Assembly: GCA_963576735.1 (NCBI GenBank)
Contig: OY755186.1
Location: 13,069,970 to 13,133,969, forward strand
Reading direction: 5' to 3'
DNA length: 64,000 nt
DNA from: Bedellia somnulentella
Taxonomy: Eukaryota > Arthropoda > Insecta > Lepidoptera > Bedelliidae
The notes beneath the pieces are model-generated. The model was not told where the DNA came from and searched no databases. It worked only from the letters and a program-made list of their open reading frames with translations. Below are positions 42,580 to 52,192 of this stretch, piece by piece. Every line of letters begins with the position of its first letter. Position 1 is the first letter of the stretch. Position numbers and translations under genes: made by a program.

Positions 42580-43253
42580 GTATGTTATGTTATGAAGTGT
42601 GGTTAGGGATACTAACTCGATGATATATTTATTAATGTGTCATCCATATATAAATTTAATCGAAGACTAACAAACACACATTCAAATTCATCACACAATT
42701 CAAACGGGATTTAAACCTGCAACCTCCAGACCCTAAGCTAATCACCTTCCATCAAGGCCATAGATTCATTCGTCCTATACAACAAAATACAAGCTTATGA
42801 CGTCACAGAACACGCATACCTACACACTCGGTGGTCCATAAGCAGCAAATGATCAGGCGCATATAATTTTATTGCTTTAGCATATGCAATTAATATTGCG
42901 GGTATTGTTTACAGTTAGTGGCTACTGCCGCGGGGCTCGCTTGTCCAATAAGTACACTGGGCCGCAAAAGCCTTGGGAAATATGATTATTAAGAACCCTT
43001 TTTTTTGGTGAAATGGCAAAGAATTCGACTTTATATTCTAGGTGTAGGCCATCTTGTTTAATTTGAACTAGCTCACACGTTTTTACGTTTACGAAGGTTT
43101 ATACGGGGAAATACCTACACATCTACTCTACATATTTATTCAAATATACATATAGTAAAATCACGATAGATGAAGCGTATTGTAAGGCTGAGAGTTTTAA
43201 TCGTTTCAATATATACGATCCCGGCAAACCTACTGTTGTTGATTTAGGTTTAC
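42580..43253. other. No recognised gene
   Basis: AAACGGGATTTAAACCTGCA followed by ACCTCCAGACCC (about 42703-42735) is weakly tRNA-antisense-like, but no cloverleaf can be folded. Remainder unique. Confidence 0.4.
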
Positions 43254-43261
43254 CTTTCATT

Positions 43262-43342
43262 ACATACATACATACATATACTCACGGCTATAAATCCCTA
43301 GAAGGGGTAGCCAGAGCTAAGGAATTACAAATTCCTCAGCCA
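43262..43342 (-). mobile_element. SINE-A1, 81-bp 5'-truncated insertion
   Basis: Only the 3' third (GTGGCTGAGGAATTTGTAAT to a long TATG tail). CTTTCATT at 43254-43261 and 43343-43350 is the likely target duplication. Confidence 0.82.
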
Positions 43343-43409
43343 CTTTCATTCTTTACATTTAGTACGCTGTCTTTATATTCTATATACTTATTTAATATAT
43401 GTATAATGT

Positions 43410-43605
43410 GCCGTGTAGTGCCGGCTTAGAATAACACTACCCCATTTCTAGTGCCGTGTAGTGCCAGCTTAGAATAACACCACCCCATTGCTATCCGTGG
43501 GTAATCGTAAGAGGCGACGAAGGGTATAGGGGCTTTTTAAGTGATTTTTGGGCGATGTGGTTGGAGGCCCGTCACCGAAAACGTTTATTATTATCATCTT
43601 TTTAA
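43410..43605 (+). mobile_element. SINE-A2 with duplicated head, 3'-truncated
   Basis: TGCCGTGTAGTGCC plus about 35 further bp occurs twice in tandem (43410-43455 and 43456 onward). The element then runs to TTATTATCATCTTTTT and stops, lacking the 3' module. Confidence 0.75.
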
Positions 43606-43609
43606 CAAC

Positions 43610-43912
43610 AACCAGGTTTTAGGACCTTGTTACGTCGCGTCCTGCGGGGTACTATGCTGGATATAGTGCAAATGATAAAATACTGTTTAAAATGAAGCCA
43701 TTTTCCGGTATTTGTAGTAAACCTAATGAAAATAACAGATAATTAGTCCCGCCATTGTTTTGCAGTCAGTACGCACAGTACGGGGCTCGTCTAATATCGA
43801 CGTAATGGTGGAGAATGGGATACTATTACCAGGTTAGAGGACCCAGTTGCGTCGCGTGCTGCGGGGTACTATGTTGGGTATGGTACAAACGATCAAATGT
43901 TGGATGAAACTT
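43610..43912. repeat. Direct duplication about 215 bp apart
   Basis: ACCAGGTTTTAGGACC, GTTACGTCGCGTCCTGCGGG, GTACTATGCTGG at 43610-43693 recur as ACCAGGTTAGAGGACC, GTTGCGTCGCGTGCTGCGGG, GTACTATGTTGG at 43830-43912. Confidence 0.7.
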
Positions 43913-44192
43913 TACCCATTACAATATCTCCGAAGGACAGAGATAAGAAGGAGAAGAAAAAACATTAATTTGCATCAAGAGTACAAAATACAACAGAAAA
44001 AATAAAAACAAAAAATTTAACACACATGACAAATACAATAACATATACAGTACATCAGACTATACCCTTAAGTCGAAAAGGCCATGACTCCGCATAAAAT
44101 TGTAAGATTGACTCACAATACTGATTTTCAGTCAGTACCCGCTATGAGTGACAAATTAATGATAAAAGATAATGTGACTAAAACGGCAGGCG

Positions 44193-44335
44193 TCAGGCGC
44201 CCTAGCACGAGAGCTTTATTATCGTCACGATATCGGTTAGAATGAGATGGCAGTATACGATACTATGTAAGTGCGAAAGAGATAGCTGTTTTATACTACG
44301 CGATATCTAGTTAACAGGTAGCACACCCATGCTTG
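44193..44335 (-). repeat. Interspersed repeat E, minus copy
   Basis: Reverse complement of 35770-35920: GGTTAGAATGAGATGGCAGT, ATACGATACTATGTAAGTGC, CGCGATATCTAGTTAAC. About 80% similar by eye. Confidence 0.7.
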
Positions 44336-44337
44336 AG

Positions 44338-44819
44338 TGTATTAAAAGAGCAAGTATGACAAGTTTTATAAGTTTACAGGATCTGGCGAAGTGGCGATTG
44401 CAAATCTTTGCCAACATGTATGAGTTTATGTTTGTATGTATTCCCAAAGGTATGAGTATATTAATATTGTGAAATGTAAATATATTTTATACAGATAAAT
44501 TAATGAAAATTAAGAGACTAATTCTGTTGAATGTCTTGGACCCCTTGTCATCTGGTGTTTCAAGTACCCACTTTTTGTCGGGAAAGCGCTCTACGTAAAA
44601 ACTGTTTTTTGAAGCTCTAATACTAATTACTGCAACCAAAATACTTGCTACCCTTACAAACCCACAAAGACAATGACACAAACGCTCCTGACGTCTATCA
44701 ACACACTCTACGCACATTCAAAATAAAATGTCTCACCGCAGTGCGAGACTTCAATAAAGGATATAGTTAGTAGGATATATAAAATCATTTCATAATTTTC
44801 CATTATTTATTACTTGTCT
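44338..44819. other. Scraps of RTE-P and SINE-B, otherwise unassigned
   Basis: 44385-44425 (GGCGAAGTGGCGATTGCAAA) resembles RTE-P. 44535-44590 (TGTCATCTGGTGTTTCAAGT, ACCCACTTTTTGTCGGG) resembles minus-strand SINE-B. The minus frame 44487-44717 spans it and looks incidental. Confidence 0.35.
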
Positions 44820-45112
44820 TGTTGTTTTTATGTTGTGCTTATCATGTTCAAATCTAGCTCCTTTCCCTTTCCCTTTGTAAATAGTCTTCATTTTATTTGT
44901 AACTTACATTAATGTTATTAAATAAAATAAAAAAAAAAACTATAATAACTATACTAATATATTTCTTAAGTTGTAATCTCAACTGATTATTTAATATCAT
45001 GCTGTGTACACAGTTTCTTGGTATTATGTCCGAATATGTATTATTTTTAAATGTTTTATACTAATGCTATGTCATAATACTGTTTGTGTGCCGGATAAAT
45101 AAATAAATAAAT
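44820..45112 (+). mobile_element. Possible LINE 3' end with TAAA tail
   Basis: Noncoding run ending TGTTTGTGTGCCGGATAAAT and AAATAAATAAAT. The terminal short tandem and upstream ATTAAATAAAATAAA tract fit a LINE 3' end, but no coding part is present. Confidence 0.35.
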
Positions 45113-45397
45113 CTCCAATATCTTACAACTTACACCACATATAGAGTAGAGTACTGCAGGCTACAGTCCACCATCCATAGATCTTGCAGCGTCTAATTGT
45201 ACCGGGAACGGTTCGCGGAGTGTCGTCATTACTCTATCTGTCATATTAGTGATAATTATTTATTAATCTGCCGTAAATGCGCGTGCTAGCCCTTCTATGG
45301 GTTTGATTTAAGTTTATTTGCTTTACGAAGATTTGTAATTGTAGTGATTGCTGGAGATTGTAAGTTGGTTAAATCAGTATGGTAGTATTTCGATTGT

Positions 45398-45647
45398 ACA
45401 TACATACATGCATATACTCACGGCTATATTTCCCTAGAAGGGGAAGCCAGTGCTAAGGAAATATAAATTCCTCAGCCACTTTTGGAAGTTGAGTGGGAAA
45501 AGATGGTAAAATAAAGGTTTTTGGTGATGGGTCTCCAACCGTATCGCCCAAAAATCCAATAAAAAGCACCAATACCCTTAGTCGCCTCTTACGACACCCG
45601 TGGGTAGAAAGGGGTAGCGACATTCTAAGCCGGCACTACACGGCAAT
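45398..45647 (-). mobile_element. SINE-A3 (A2 head, A1 3' half)
   Basis: The minus-strand 5' half has A2 markers (GCCGTGTAGTGCCGGC, CACGGGTGTCGTAAGAGG) and the 3' half A1 markers (CTTTTCCCACTCAACTTCC, CCTTCTAGGGAAATATAGCC). It shares the unusual AGGGAAATATAGCC with 48239-48482. Confidence 0.87.
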
Positions 45648-46945
45648 AAATTTTGATTGTATGATATATAATAACTTTAATTACAAAGCAGACTTTGACA
45701 AACAGTTTTCAATCGCTTTATTAAAGGCTAAGCAAAAAAGGGGCTCAGCCAAAAAAAAACGTAGAATTGTTTGCCTGAAGCATGAAGTGATAGAGGGCAA
45801 ATAACAAAAATGTTTAGATGTCAAAATAATATCAAAGTTAAATAAAACAAATTAATTCAACTAGTTCTCCAATAAAATTCAAGCAAATCAAAAGTGTATC
45901 GAAACAGATTAATGTCAAAGATCTATTACGAAACCAAAACATCCCCAAATTTCGTCACAGCCAATAAATCGTGTGCTTATATCAACAACGATTAGATGAT
46001 CCACACAACTTATTTATCTTGAACTCACATTGCCCCCAATAAATATTGAACAACAGCTCATTGTATAATGGTGACAAGTTCCTATTTGTCACTGCTAAAT
46101 CACGCGTAAAATCCCGAATGTCTCTATCCGATTTTCCCACACATTTTCCCGTTTCCCTCTCATGTGCTCACTTAATATGACGCTATTTGCCTTTTCTCCC
46201 CTTTACATTGCCTCGCAGACCCAAAACGACGTAAATCCAATTCAATTTTCAAGCTGACTTCGAAGAGAACTGTGGAGCAAAGTTCAATCGTTAGGTTTCA
46301 ATTCCTGTGTGGGATAGAAAAAAGAAATGTGCATTTTTATTTCGGAAATTTTTTAACTGCGCATGCAATTTTGTCTTTTATGTTGGTCAGTTTTAGAGCT
46401 AAAGTTAGTTTTATGTTTTTGTCGATTTAAGCTGTTTTAAAATAAGGAAGTAGGTTGGTTGACAATGTTATGGAGTGTATTGCACATTATTGGGTGATTG
46501 AATGGTGTACTAACTGCCTATCGAGCAAGTTTGATAAGGTACCCTTATTTTGGGGAAATATTTGTGAAGCCATGTAAGTGGATTTATTTAATACATTTCA
46601 CTTCGATAGGTTAGACGAGTTGTCCCTTCGAGTTGAGTCTTCCTAATACATTTCATTTCATTCGTACTTGTTAGAAAAAGGTATTTTTCTGCTTGGATAT
46701 GTTTATATTGAATTTGTTTAGACAATTAGTACATCAATATGAAGCGTAAATACATATAAGTACTAGTTGCTTTTTATTTGGATGGTATTATTCAAGGAGA
46801 ACTCGGTGGGAACAGATTTAATGGAGTTAGATTACTCGCACAAATCATTCCAAAGCCAGTGGTCGGACTTTAAAGCATAGATTTACAAACAAAGCGAGTC
46901 AATAATAAATCGTAGGTACTCTGAACACGATGACAAATATGTCAC
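45648..46945. other. No recognised gene
   Basis: Long unique-looking stretch. A SINE-B scrap (AGGTACTCTGAACAC) lies at about 46912-46926. Reading frames short. Confidence 0.4.
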
Positions 46946-46958
46946 ATGATACATACAT

Positions 46959-47252
46959 GGTTTGGGCACATAGAGAGGATGGATGATAGAAAATTGGTAA
47001 AAGGGATCTATAGAGCTAGTGTGGATGGTAATGTTAGTAGAGGACGACCACGGAGAACACACTTGGACCAAATTGAGAGTGTGCTCAAAAAGGCTGGCGT
47101 CCGAAGTATGAAGAATAAAAGAGCATGTATGAAAATATTGATGGATGTAAACGAAGCTAGAGAGGTTTGTTTGGATCGTACGAAGTGGCGATCAATAGTC
47201 TCTGCCTACCCCAATGGGAACTAATGGCGTGAGTATATGTATGTATGTATGT
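46959..47252 (+). mobile_element. RTE-P LINE, 5'-truncated, into another RTE-P tail
   Basis: Open C-terminal frame (about 87 codons) from FGHIERMDDRK to SAYPNGN-stop. A perfect 13-bp duplication ATGATACATACAT lies at 46946-46958 and 47253-47265. The target continues as ATACTTACGCCAATAGTTAT (47266-47300), the 3' end of an older minus-strand RTE-P. Confidence 0.9.
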
Positions 47253-47300
47253 ATGATACATACATATACTTACGCCAATAGTTATCATTGGGAGCATTAC

Positions 47301-47824
47301 ATGATTTTCAAAATATTAGTTCCTTTGCCTTTGTTTATATAAGGCATGAATGTTGAATTCAGCTAAGTTTGGTAAGCCTTAGTTTCAGATTTATGCGCTA
47401 GGTTGCTAATCCTTCCTTAATTTGAGATCTTAGCTAGTGCTGAGTTGCTAATCTTATTGCCTCCTTTTATGAGACTTATGGCTTTCCTTCACTTGGATTG
47501 ATATGCTGTAGTGCTGTTCTAAGCTGGACAGGTGTAACCCTCCTCAATTTTCCGTCCATTTTGTGGTAGGCCTGCTCCTACTGCATTGGCCAGTTCGTGG
47601 CCGCTACTCTAGAACCATTGAGCCTCAACGGCTGTCGGTGTAATGTGCCCTGCCCATTGGCACATAACTTTTACTTCTCTAAGGGTCTATGTCAGTTACA
47701 CGAAATATTCGATTAAAAATACCAAAAAATGGTTTAAAAATAATATTTTAAGGATTAATACTTCCTTAGCTTTATTTGGTTGGAGGTTGGGAGCATTAAA
47801 TATTGAAAAGAAGAATCTTAACCA
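47301..47824. other. Unassigned, possibly decayed SINE-A
   Basis: Phrases such as GCTGTAGTGCTGTTCTAAGC near 47501 hint at very old SINE-A heads. Nothing firm. Confidence 0.35.
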
Positions 47825-47999
47825 TCGGGTAGCCAGCAAATCTTAATTTGAAAATTCCTCTGCCTCTTTTAGAAGCTGTATTTGAGGTTGGTTGGCGGTG
47901 GGGTCTTCTACCACTTTGCCTAAAAATCAACCCCAATACCTTTGAGTCTTCTCATACAACACTCACAGGAAAATTGCATTGGGACTATACTTAGCTACA
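47825..47999 (-). mobile_element. SINE-A, decayed
   Basis: GGGTAGCCAGCAAATC, AAAATTCCTCTGCCTC, GTGGGGTCTTCTACCAC, CCTAAAAATCAACCCCAATA in family order on the minus strand. Confidence 0.6.
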
Positions 48000-48079
48000 C
48001 ATCAACGGTTATACAACGATCACACAAAAAATAAGAGTACTTTTCCAATCCAACGATATATTTTTACATTTACATCCAT

Positions 48080-48192
48080 ACATAACATAACATAACATAA
48101 ACGTTCACGCCGTTTATCCCCGAAGGAGTTGGCAGAGGTACCAATACTTCTGAACTCACATGGCAAGCGCCATCTAGTGTCCAGAGAAGGTA
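48080..48192 (-). mobile_element. SINE-B2, 3' end only
   Basis: TTCACGCCGTTTATCCCCGA, GGAGTTGGCAGAGGTACCAA and GCCATCTAGTGTCCAGAGAA are the B2 3' segment reversed, with a CATAA tail. 5'-truncated. Confidence 0.85.
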
Positions 48193-48238
48193 CAAGCGTT
48201 ATTTACATCCAACACGTTTATAACCGTGCGATGCGATT

Positions 48239-48482
48239 CGCCGTGTAGTGCCGGCTTAGAATGTCGCTACCCCTTTCTACCCACGGGTGTCGTAAGAGGC
48301 GACTAAGGGTATTGGGGCTTTTTATTGGATTTTTGGGCCATGCGGTTGGAGACCCATCACCAATAACCTTTATTTCCACCATCTTTTCCCCACTTAACTT
48401 CCAAAAGTGGCTGAGGAATTTATAAGTCCTTAGCTCTGGCTTCCCCTTCTAGGGAAATATAGCCGTGAGTATATGTATGTAC
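48239..48482 (+). mobile_element. SINE-A3 (A2 head, A1 3' half)
   Basis: GCCGTGTAGTGCCGGC, TACCCACGGGTGTCGTAAGA (A2) followed by CCATCTTTTCCCCACTTAAC and CTTCTAGGGAAATATAGCCG (A1-type 3'). Same junction type as 45398-45647. Confidence 0.87.
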
Positions 48483-48681
48483 ATTTATAACCATTCAAGT
48501 AAATCCACAACCAAAAGAGCATAGAAATAGCAAAACCGATAGCACAATACCTTGTTAAAGATCTGCCATCTAATTAGTGAACTTTCTGACCCGACACTAT
48601 TGTAACAAGCGAAATGCCAGAGCGAAACACGTGTAGTCGCTAAATCGTTAATTAGTAGATACCGCCCACTAACAATGCTGG

Positions 48682-49670
48682 GCTTGAATCTTGATACTCA
48701 TATGTCACTTGTGGGCTATTGTTCTGGGTATTGGAGGTTGTGGTTGTATTTAACATGTACTTACCCGTCGATGGGATAGACAGAGGCGTTAAAATCTATG
48801 TGTGAGACTAACTAAGTTATTGTGTGAAAAAATATTTATGTAAATATTATCGATGTAGGCAATGCTGTGCTTGAATCTTGATACTCATATGTCACTTGTG
48901 GGCTATTGTTCTGGGTATTGGAGGTTTTATTTATTTGTTTATTTATTTATTAAGGAGAAAAAACAGAAATAGCAAAAAGAATATAAAATAACAACATATA
49001 GAACATAAGTAAATAAATTTTGGTATCTCCTCAAATTTTCTCACAGATAGGTAACAAAAACAATCAATACAAATACAATACAAAAACAATCAATACAAAA
49101 AAGTTATCATTACAGAAAAACAGAAATAAAATATGAAAAAGGATAACAACCACAAAGAACATAAATAGACAAAAGTAAATACACAACATTCTTAAGATAA
49201 ATTCAAACAATAATTATAATAATTAATAACATACGCACACATTAAAGACTTTTTAAAATAAGTAAGATTGTAAATTTGTAATTTGTAATTGAAGTAAGGT
49301 TGTGGTTGTATTTAACGTTTACTTACCCGACGATGGGATAGACAGAGATTGTCACTTTATGTGTGAGGCTAACTAAGTAAAGCGGTGAAATAGACATAGA
49401 CCTAACGTCTTGAATCTTGATACTCATATGTCACTTGTGGGCTATTTTTTTGGATATTGGAGGTTGTGAGTGTATTTACCTGAGGAAGGGATAGGCAGAG
49501 ACGCTAAAGTCTCTGTGTGAGACTGAGCAGATGATATGGGATGACATGAGAGCAGATGTAAATGGTATCGATGTAAGCAATGCTACGCTTGAATCTTGAT
49601 ACTCATATGTCACTTGTGGGCTACTGTTCGCGATATTGAAGGTTAAGGTTGTATTTACCTGACGAGGGGA
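48682..49670. repeat. Tandem array, unit about 180 bp, four units
   Basis: Units start with CTTGAATCTTGATACTCATA, TGTCACTTGTGGGCTA at 48682, 48869, 49408 and 49587. Each carries a GTTGTATTTA block, a GGGATAGACAGAG-type block and a GATGTA-GCAATGCT end. Unit lengths are about 187 and 179 bp. Unit 2 is broken by an insertion at 48926-49301, and unit 4 is partial. Confidence 0.85.
48926..49301 (-). mobile_element. LINE-like 3' end inserted in the tandem array
   Basis: Reads on the minus strand as noncoding A/T-rich sequence ending CCTTAATAAATAAATAAACA and AATAAATAA, typical of a LINE tail. Flanked by AGGTT on both sides (possible 5-bp duplication). No coding frame. Confidence 0.45.
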
Positions 49671-49906
49671 TGTTATTGATGGGATGTTTATGAAACAGAG
49701 ATGTTTTTGTAACATTTTAAGTATTAAAAGAAGTGACTCTGAACACCATGTAACAAATTGCCACACGATCTTGAAAAAGAAGGTTCTTCTTCCATCAGGT
49801 TTACATACGAGAAATAACTTAAACGAGGATACTTTGAGGTGCAGCTTGATATAATGTTTTGAATTGAGGAATCAATAATAATAAGAAACAATAATAATAA
49901 TAATAA

Positions 49907-50150
49907 CGGGTTAATTCCAACCAGCCTCGCGACCAACTTGAGGCGGTTGGATTTCTGTGGCGTGTCGGTTCCAGCACAGATGCAGAAAGCGGTGCTGCTC
50001 GATACGGCTCGGATCGTCCGTCGGTTCTTGAACTTGACTCCCTGACCCCGACCGACTGTGCTCTTGTCGGGGAGTACCGCCTCTCCCATTTAAAATTCTA
50101 ATTTTCTGTTTCGGCCATGGGAGAGGCGAGAAACTAAAGAATGTTCCCAA
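49907..50150 (+). mobile_element. Dong/R4-like LINE, 3' end copy 1
   Basis: Starts directly after (TAA)n at CGGGTTAATTCCAACCAGCC, encodes the last roughly 46 residues to a TGA at 50043-50045, then the family 3' UTR. Ends at (AATAAT)n. The UTR has stems CCCCGAC/GTCGGGG and CGCCTCTCCCAT/ATGGGAGAGGCG. Confidence 0.85.
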
Positions 50151-50162
50151 AATAATAATAAT

Positions 50163-50809
50163 GTTATTTCCGGTTGTTCGGCTCTTGCTAACACTGAGTA
50201 CTTGCACAGACACAACCAAGCAGCCAAAATCCTGCATCAGGAGCTCGCTCTGAAATACGGACTCTTTCAACAGAGGCTGCCGTATTACAAGTAGCTGCCG
50301 GAGCCAATCCTAGAAAACGACCGTGCCAAAATCTATTGGGACCGATCCGTTATCACTAACAGGACTATTCTAGCGAATAAGCCTGATATCGTACTATGGG
50401 ATCGGTCACAGTCGAGGGTATTTCTAGTGGATGTCACTATCCCTCATGACGAGGGTCTCGTGAAAGCCGACACCGAGAAGCGTCGGAAATATCTCGATCT
50501 GGCTCACGAGATCACCGACATGTGGGGTGTGACTTCGACAGAAATAATCCCAATTGTTTTGTCCGCGAACGGGTTAATTCCAACCAGCCTCGCGACCAAC
50601 TTGAGGCGGTTGGATTTCTGTGGCGTGTCGGTTCCAGCAAAGATGCAGAAAGCGGTGCTGCTGGATACGGCTCGGATCGTCCGTCGGTTCTTGAACCTGA
50701 CTCCCTGACCCCGACCGACTGTGCTCCTGTCGGGGAGTACCGCCTCTCTCATTTAAAATTCAAATTTTCTGTTTCGGCCATGGGAGAGGCGAAAAACTAA
50801 AAGTGTTCC
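50163..50809 (+). pseudogene. Dong/R4-like LINE, copy 2 with a premature stop
   Basis: Begins after (AATAAT)n at TTATTTCCGGTTGTTCGGCT and is open to the natural TGA at 50706-50708 except for an in-frame TAG at 50292-50294, where copy 3 has TAT (Tyr). It includes the restriction-like endonuclease region (KPDIV...VDVTIP). The 3' UTR hairpins are conserved. It ends at another TAA run followed by a LINE-like tail (50810-50910). The stop inactivates even this truncated frame. Confidence 0.88.
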
Positions 50810-50910
50810 TATAATAATAATAAACACTTTATTAAATACAAAAACACAACACACAAACAGTATTTAAAAAATTACAGAACAGTAAATGTACACAAAGGCG
50901 GATTTACATG
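50810..50910 (-). mobile_element. LINE-like 3' end with TAA tail
   Basis: On the minus strand TTGTGTTTTTGTATTTAATA then AAGTGTTTATTATTATTAT. An AATAAA signal followed by TTA repeats looks like a LINE terminus. It supplied the TAA target for the Dong copy. Confidence 0.45.
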
Positions 50911-50919
50911 TACTAAATA

Positions 50920-51153
50920 CATACTCACGGATAAGAATCCCTTGAAGGGGTAGCCAGAGCTAGGGAATCAGAAATTCCTCAGCCACTTTTGGAAGTTGAG
51001 TGGGGAAAAGATGGTGGAATAAAGGTTGTTGGTAATGGGTCTCCAACCGCATCGCCCAAAAATCACTTAATAGCCCCAATACCGTTAGTTGCCTCTTACG
51101 TACACCCACCGGTAGAAATGGGGTAGTGTTATCCTAAGCCGACACTAAACGGC
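50920..51153 (-). mobile_element. SINE-A1, near full length
   Basis: Minus strand GCCGTTTAGTGTCGGC to TTATCCGTGAGTATGTAT. Close to consensus. Confidence 0.88.
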
Positions 51154-51162
51154 GCATACATA

Positions 51163-51260
51163 TGAGTATACTCAAAGCCATAAATTCCAAAAAGGCTACC
51201 CCTTCAGAGCTAGAAACTCTTCAGCCACATTCGGAAATTGTTAGGGAAAAAGATGGTGAA
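51163..51260 (-). mobile_element. SINE-A2, 3' fragment
   Basis: AAAGCCATAAATTCC, TTCAGAGCTAGAAACTCTTC and AGCCACATTCGGAAATTG are A2 markers. Truncated after CATCTTTTTCCC. Confidence 0.7.
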
Positions 51261-51564
51261 GAATTTCAATACATCAACAAATACACAAGGAATTCCGTAC
51301 ATACACACAGCAAAATCTCCTCGCATATTCCGCAGCGTGTCTCCACGCAACAGTTTAAACAATGTCGGTGGTCTACAAAGTATACAATGGTCCAGATGGA
51401 GACAAAACGATTGTAATAATATACTATTACGGAGATCTTGTCTCTTCTACATATATTTTACTTGGTATTGATCTATGCGTACTCGTACGTGCATGACCAT
51501 TTCGTGCAGACTTTATTGCTTATTGATTTGCCGGCATATAAAGCAATGTTCAAATTAAAACATA

Positions 51565-51710
51565 AGTACATATTTATACTTACGGCTATCCCAAAAAGTG
51601 TTAGCCAGAACTATAAGCCATTGAAGGGTGAAAATAATGTACAATAAAGGTTTTTGCTGATAGGTCTCCAGGCAGATCATCCAAAAATCATTGAAAACGC
51701 TTATAATAAA
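51565..51710 (-). mobile_element. SINE-A, decayed
   Basis: TACTTACGGCTATCCCAAAA, AAGGTTTTTGCTGATAGGTC and TCCAAAAATCATTGAAAACG in family order. Confidence 0.6.
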
Positions 51711-51954
51711 TCCTCATTAGGATGAATAAATTTATATTTACGGCTTTTAACCCTAACAAGAGGAAACTTTAAAAAAATCAAACCCTTTTCGCTTTGTATG
51801 GCACTCACGTGAAGAATATTCGGTATGGTTATTATGAAGTGATATGTATGCATGTATATTATGATAAGATACTTAATATATAGATACCCTTAGATCCAAA
51901 AAAGGTAGTTAGAGGTAAATTGTAAGGTTGTGGAAGAAGCCTCATCTCATAAAT

Positions 51955-52192
51955 GCATACACGCACGGCTATAAATCCCCAAAAAGGGTAGCCAGAGTTT
52001 CAGAGCTAGAAACTCCTCAGCCACATTTAGAAGTTGATAGGAGACAAGATCGTAGAAATAATGTATCGTTGGTGATAGGTCCCCAACCGTATCGCTCAAA
52101 AACCACTTCAAAAGTCTTATTAACCTAAGTCGCCTCTTACGGCACCCATGGGTAGAAATAGGGAGTGACTTTATAAGCCGCCACTACACGGC
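51955..52192 (-). mobile_element. SINE-A2, near full length
   Basis: Minus strand GCCGTGTAGTGGCGGC to GGGATTTATAGCCGTGCGTG. A2 features GAGGAGTTTCTAGCTCTGAA and CTTGTCTCCTATCAAC. Confidence 0.86.

Noticed and set aside
42703..42770. Antisense tRNA gene
   Set aside because: AAACGGGATTTAAACCTGCA resembles a reversed B box, but acceptor and anticodon stems cannot be paired and no A box is found.
49476..49766. 96-codon minus-strand frame in the tandem array
   Set aside because: Runs across array units 3 and 4 and does not recur intact in units 1 and 2, so no coding constraint is evident.
49724..50270. Overlapping minus-strand frames of 119-121 codons
   Set aside because: They are antisense shadows of the Dong reading frame, which has the recognisable zinc-knuckle and endonuclease motifs on the plus strand.
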